A stretch of DNA of 64,000 bases. Origin: an uncultured Porphyromonadaceae bacterium (lineage in GTDB: Bacteria > Bacteroidota > Bacteroidia > Bacteroidales > Muribaculaceae). The translations under genes were made by a program, and so were the position numbers. Position 1 is the stretch's first letter. Every line of letters starts with the position of its first letter. Location of the stretch: assembly GCA_945873625.1 (NCBI GenBank), contig CAMCDS010000001.1, positions 1 to 64,000 on the forward strand, given 5' to 3'. Below, piece by piece: positions 61,102-64,000 of the stretch. The notes under the pieces are model-generated. The model ran no database searches and was not told where the DNA came from. It saw nothing but the letters and a program-made list of their open reading frames with translations.

Positions 61102-63411
61102 ATGATTCACAATCAGAAAAAGCTTCTCACCGGCTCCATCGCAGTCGGACTGACTGCAGCCACTGCATTCGCCGCCATTCCGGTGTCGGAAGCCCTCATG
61201 AAAAAGAAAGCGCCCCTGCAGACCGTAACACCGGCCGAGATGCTTTCCGCTCCCGCACAGAAAGCCAACGACAACCGCAACACGTACTTCGAAGACTTCG
61301 AGGCACGCCCCGACGGAATATACGGCAAGAACCAGAGCTGGCTCCCCGCAGGCTGGCAGGACGTCAGCAAGGCCGGCCACAAGGACGTGCCCGACGACAC
61401 GGCATGGAACCTCACATGGCAGGTTACGACCAACGATGACGTCAAGACCTGCGCCCCGGCCAACTCGATGTCCGCATACGACGGCGTGGCCTTCGCCTTC
61501 ATCATGTGCGACGTGGCCTACGGCGACAAATGCCAGCTCTATGATCAGGACGAATGGCTCATCTCGCCCGAAATCACTCCCACCGGCGAGGACTGGCTCT
61601 ACTTCAAGCTCTGCTACAGCCCCGCATGGACTCTCTACAACCGCGAAAAAAATGACTTCTCCGGACAGAACAACGCCCTTGAAGTCTACATCTCGACCGA
61701 CGGCGGCGAGAACTGGACCAAGGAATGGAGCCTCGTAGACGAAATCAAGGCCAAGTTCACCGATGATGAACTCCGCACCAACCTCCTCGTGAGCCCCTCG
61801 GAGTATAGCCCCATCTACGTCAACATCAAGAAATACCTCGACAAGAAGATGAAGGTGGCCTTCCGCTATTTCGGAAAAGCCGGACAGCCCATGGCCATCG
61901 ATGACGTGGCAGTCGGCGTGCCCATGCCCAAATCGAATTACGTGATGGCTCCCGGCGTGTTCTATCAGGGTGTGTCGCCCATGATCGACTATCCCAAGAA
62001 CCCCACTCTGCTCATCCCGCAGCAGACCGAGCTCTACTGGGAAAACATCTCGGCCGACGTGCTCCGCAACGAATGGACCTACACCGACGCCTCCGGAGCA
62101 ACCGTGAAGAGCGACAAAGAGCACCTAACCACTCCCGGCTACGAATACCTCTCGACCGCGATGACCCCGAGCCTCCAGGGCTTCTTCGAAAACCGCGAGT
62201 CAACCCCCTTCCAGTCGAAATACACCATGATGCAGGCCGGCGGTTTCCTCTCCGGAACCGACAGCGAAGGCTACAGCGGTGAGTTCGGCGTCGGCTATAC
62301 CGACGTGTTCGACGGATCGGTAAAGATGACGTCGGAATACATGAGCCTTAACCCCGACACCGACCTCGCATGGGAGAAAATACAGGGATACGTCGACGCA
62401 AGCCTCGACGTGCTTGGCTTCTGCAGCGTGTTCCGCAAGCCTGACGTGGCCTACGGTTTCGACTATATCGACATCGCCGCCATGGTGCGCGAGACAGTGC
62501 CCGAGACCGACGGTCTGACGGTTACCGTATTCCCCCTCGACAAGGACGGAATGATCGGCGAGAAGATCGGCCAGGCCTCCCTCTCGGGAGCCCAGCTCCC
62601 CAAGGCCAACACCAAGGCTTACGTCAACCTCCGCTTCAACTTCCCCGTGCCCGTGATGGCCGAGGAGTCGATCCTCGTGGTGCTCAGCGGATGCCGCGAG
62701 GGCGGCAACGTGGCCTTCCCCTACGTGAAGAGCGACAACCCCTATAAATACGGCAACAACCTCGTCTACTGGATCCACTACGACGATAAGATCGAAGAAG
62801 GATACTACGAGGAATTCAAGAACCTCGGCACATTCCCGCTCGACGGCGGCCACTTCGCAGGCTTCCTCATGAGCCTCGGCGCCTCCTACTCCCACATCGA
62901 GATCACCGAGGGTGCGGTGTCGGATGAAATCGACAATACCACAGGCGCTACCGTGCCCCTCAAGATCAAGGCCCTCCACGCTCCCGAGCGCTGGCGTCTT
63001 TCGGCCGACGGCATCAGCGCCGACGCCGACGCCACAATCGAGGCTACCTACGACGAGGCTGCCGGCGTCTACAACGCCAACATCAAGGTGCCCGCCGGAT
63101 ACTTTACCGACAACCAGGACAAGGAGCTCCGCATCTGCACTCCCGGCTCGTATGCCACCGTTACTCTCCGCCAGAAGATGAGCGGCATTGACTCGGCCAT
63201 CGACGACTCAGCAGCCGTCAGCGTGGTGAAGGAAGGCTCGAAGATTATCGTCAGCGGCGTCCGCGCAGGCATCGAGGTCTTCGACGTAACCGGCAAGGCC
63301 ATCGCTTCCGCCAAGGCTTCCGGCACCACTGCAATCGACTGCGGCTCGTATGCCCCCGGCATCTACATCGTGCGCGTCGACGGCAAGAAATCGTTTAAAG
63401 TCGTGAAATAA
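61102..63411 (+). CDS. Large secreted protein with type IX-like C-terminal domain
   Basis: The 769-residue protein has a signal peptide (KKLLTGSIAVGLTAATAFA). It opens with a cleaved-adhesin/jelly-roll-like module from about 70-275: YFEDFEARPDGIYG, EWLISPEITPTGEDWLYFKLCYS, EVYISTDGGENWT and AFRYFGKAGQPMAIDDVAVG. This is the usual pattern of adhesin domains in Bacteroidetes surface proteins. The long middle part is unfamiliar. The last 75 residues (VSVVKEGSKIIVSGVRAGIEVFDVTGK ... YAPGIYIVRVDGKKSFKVVK) are a type A Por/T9SS sorting domain. The next gene begins 10 bp later. Confidence 0.87.
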   Translation: MIHNQKKLLTGSIAVGLTAATAFAAIPVSEALMKKKAPLQTVTPAEMLSAPAQKANDNRNTYFEDFEARPDGIYGKNQSWLPAGWQDVSKAGHKDVPDDTAWNLTWQVTTNDDVKTCAPANSMSAYDGVAFAFIMCDVAYGDKCQLYDQDEWLISPEITPTGEDWLYFKLCYSPAWTLYNREKNDFSGQNNALEVYISTDGGENWTKEWSLVDEIKAKFTDDELRTNLLVSPSEYSPIYVNIKKYLDKKMKVAFRYFGKAGQPMAIDDVAVGVPMPKSNYVMAPGVFYQGVSPMIDYPKNPTLLIPQQTELYWENISADVLRNEWTYTDASGATVKSDKEHLTTPGYEYLSTAMTPSLQGFFENRESTPFQSKYTMMQAGGFLSGTDSEGYSGEFGVGYTDVFDGSVKMTSEYMSLNPDTDLAWEKIQGYVDASLDVLGFCSVFRKPDVAYGFDYIDIAAMVRETVPETDGLTVTVFPLDKDGMIGEKIGQASLSGAQLPKANTKAYVNLRFNFPVPVMAEESILVVLSGCREGGNVAFPYVKSDNPYKYGNNLVYWIHYDDKIEEGYYEEFKNLGTFPLDGGHFAGFLMSLGASYSHIEITEGAVSDEIDNTTGATVPLKIKALHAPERWRLSADGISADADATIEATYDEAAGVYNANIKVPAGYFTDNQDKELRICTPGSYATVTLRQKMSGIDSAIDDSAAVSVVKEGSKIIVSGVRAGIEVFDVTGKAIASAKASGTTAIDCGSYAPGIYIVRVDGKKSFKVVK

Positions 63412-63421
63412 CAGGAACACT

Positions 63422-64000
63422 ATGAATAGCGTGATTCTTAAATCTTTATGCGCTGCCTTTATAATGCTGTCGGCCTTCGGGCCGGCAGCACTCGCTTACG
63501 ACTTCAAGGTCGGAAGCATATACTACGGACTCTCCAACGACCGCAAGTCGGCCTACGTTACCTACGCCAACCTCGGCCAGGGAGACTATTCCGGATATGT
63601 GCGCGTCCCCTACGAGGTCAACTGGCAGATGCAGAGCATCCCGGTGAAGAAAATCGGCGACTTCGCCTTCATCAACAGCCAGCGCGTCGACTCGGTGCAC
63701 ATTGCCGAGGGGGTAACATCCATCGGCCAGCAGGCCTTCAGCCACTGCTACTTCATGCAGTCGGTGTCGCTCCCCTCCACGGTCCGCTCGCTGCTCGACT
63801 ATGCGTTCGAATACTGTGAAGACATGACGTCGTTCCGCATTCCGGCCTCGCTCAGCCAGATCAACGAAGGCGTGTTCTACGACTGCAAGAGCCTGCGCGG
63901 ATTCACCATCGACGAGTCAAACACCTTCTTCATGGTGGCCGACGACGCCCTCTACACGGCCGACATGAAGGAATTTGTGCAGTATCCCTGTGGTAAGCCC
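63422..64000 (+). CDS. BspA-type leucine-rich-repeat (LRR_5) surface protein, 5' part
   Basis: The reading frame opens at ATG 63422 and is still open at the window edge, giving 193 residues of a longer protein. A signal peptide (MNSVILKSLCAAFIMLSAFG, ending ALA) is followed by an N-terminal YDFKVGSIYYGL. LRR_5 units of the BspA kind come next: KIGDFAFINSQRVDSVHIAEG, VTSIGQQAFSHCYFMQSVSLP, LLDYAFEYCEDMTSFRIPASL and INEGVFYDCKSLRGFTI. Such proteins are exported and often bind host or bacterial surfaces. It probably belongs to the same transcript as the preceding secreted protein. Confidence 0.9.
   Translation, partial: MNSVILKSLCAAFIMLSAFGPAALAYDFKVGSIYYGLSNDRKSAYVTYANLGQGDYSGYVRVPYEVNWQMQSIPVKKIGDFAFINSQRVDSVHIAEGVTSIGQQAFSHCYFMQSVSLPSTVRSLLDYAFEYCEDMTSFRIPASLSQINEGVFYDCKSLRGFTIDESNTFFMVADDALYTADMKEFVQYPCGKP

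Noticed and set aside
1-64000. CRISPR array
   Set aside because: No regularly spaced direct repeats were seen; repeats present are dispersed or inverted.

Overview
The window looks like a chromosome segment of a GC-rich member of the order Bacteroidales. I would guess a Muribaculaceae-type gut bacterium, but that family assignment is inference. The supporting evidence is: many promoters of the Bacteroidetes form TTTG-N19/20-TAnnTTTG; an ATP-dependent PEP carboxykinase; a fused SecDF; UpxY-type antitermination at a polysaccharide operon; secreted proteins ending in type IX secretion-like C-terminal domains; a Big_5 lipoprotein; and a BspA-type leucine-rich-repeat protein. Genes are densely packed, and several adjacent genes share ATGA stop/start overlaps.

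Positions 1-34000 are mostly housekeeping genes in short operons. They include a flippase-like membrane protein, pckA, a DUF805 protein, a GT2 glycosyltransferase, a GH13 amylase, a TonB-C domain protein and a low-molecular-weight phosphatase. These are followed by an Lrp regulator, then YfhO, an unknown protein and xerD in an overlapping run, and a lipid-kinase-like protein. Next come tRNA-Gln, the aroQ / O-methyltransferase / rbfA / FtsX-type permease group, tRNA-Asp, a SprT-like protein, metG, tRNA-Pro, a Big_5 lipoprotein, secDF, tyrS, a glutaminyl-cyclase-like M28 enzyme, a GT11-like transferase, a PepSY membrane protein and a DUF5715 lipoprotein.

Positions 34000-35000 form an AT-rich repeat island. 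It holds a 36-bp perfect inverted repeat bracketing about 577 bp, an IS5-family transposase remnant and a long imperfect hairpin, and it ends at the promoter of the polysaccharide operon. Positions 34956-54135 are one long co-oriented exopolysaccharide/capsule cluster: UpxY, a Wza-like exporter, a Wzc-like tyrosine kinase, a CpsB/YwqE phosphatase, two nucleotide-sugar dehydrogenases, Wzx, two Wzy-like polymerases, four glycosyltransferases, a deacetylase, a WecA-like and a PglC/WcfS-like initiating transferase, and a WcfR-like aminotransferase. Gmd, a sugar mutarotase, a FucP-type symporter and an unusual nucleotidyltransferase-GHMP kinase fusion follow (54224-58085). A Crp-family regulator closes the run with a strong terminator at 58716.

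Positions 58875-64000 encode large secreted proteins: two with type IX-like C-terminal sorting domains, and a BspA/LRR_5 protein cut by the window end.

The least explained material is a dispersed repeat family whose core forms a small hairpin with one compensatory base change. Copies lie at 3944-4050, 21771-21964, 22347-22532, 12819-12908 (ends only) and, diverged, 34235-34276. Two further items stand out: a separate 36-bp palindromic repeat seen three times, and a 310-bp inverted-repeat/purine-tract structure between secDF and tyrS. No CRISPR array, rRNA gene or intact mobile element was seen.
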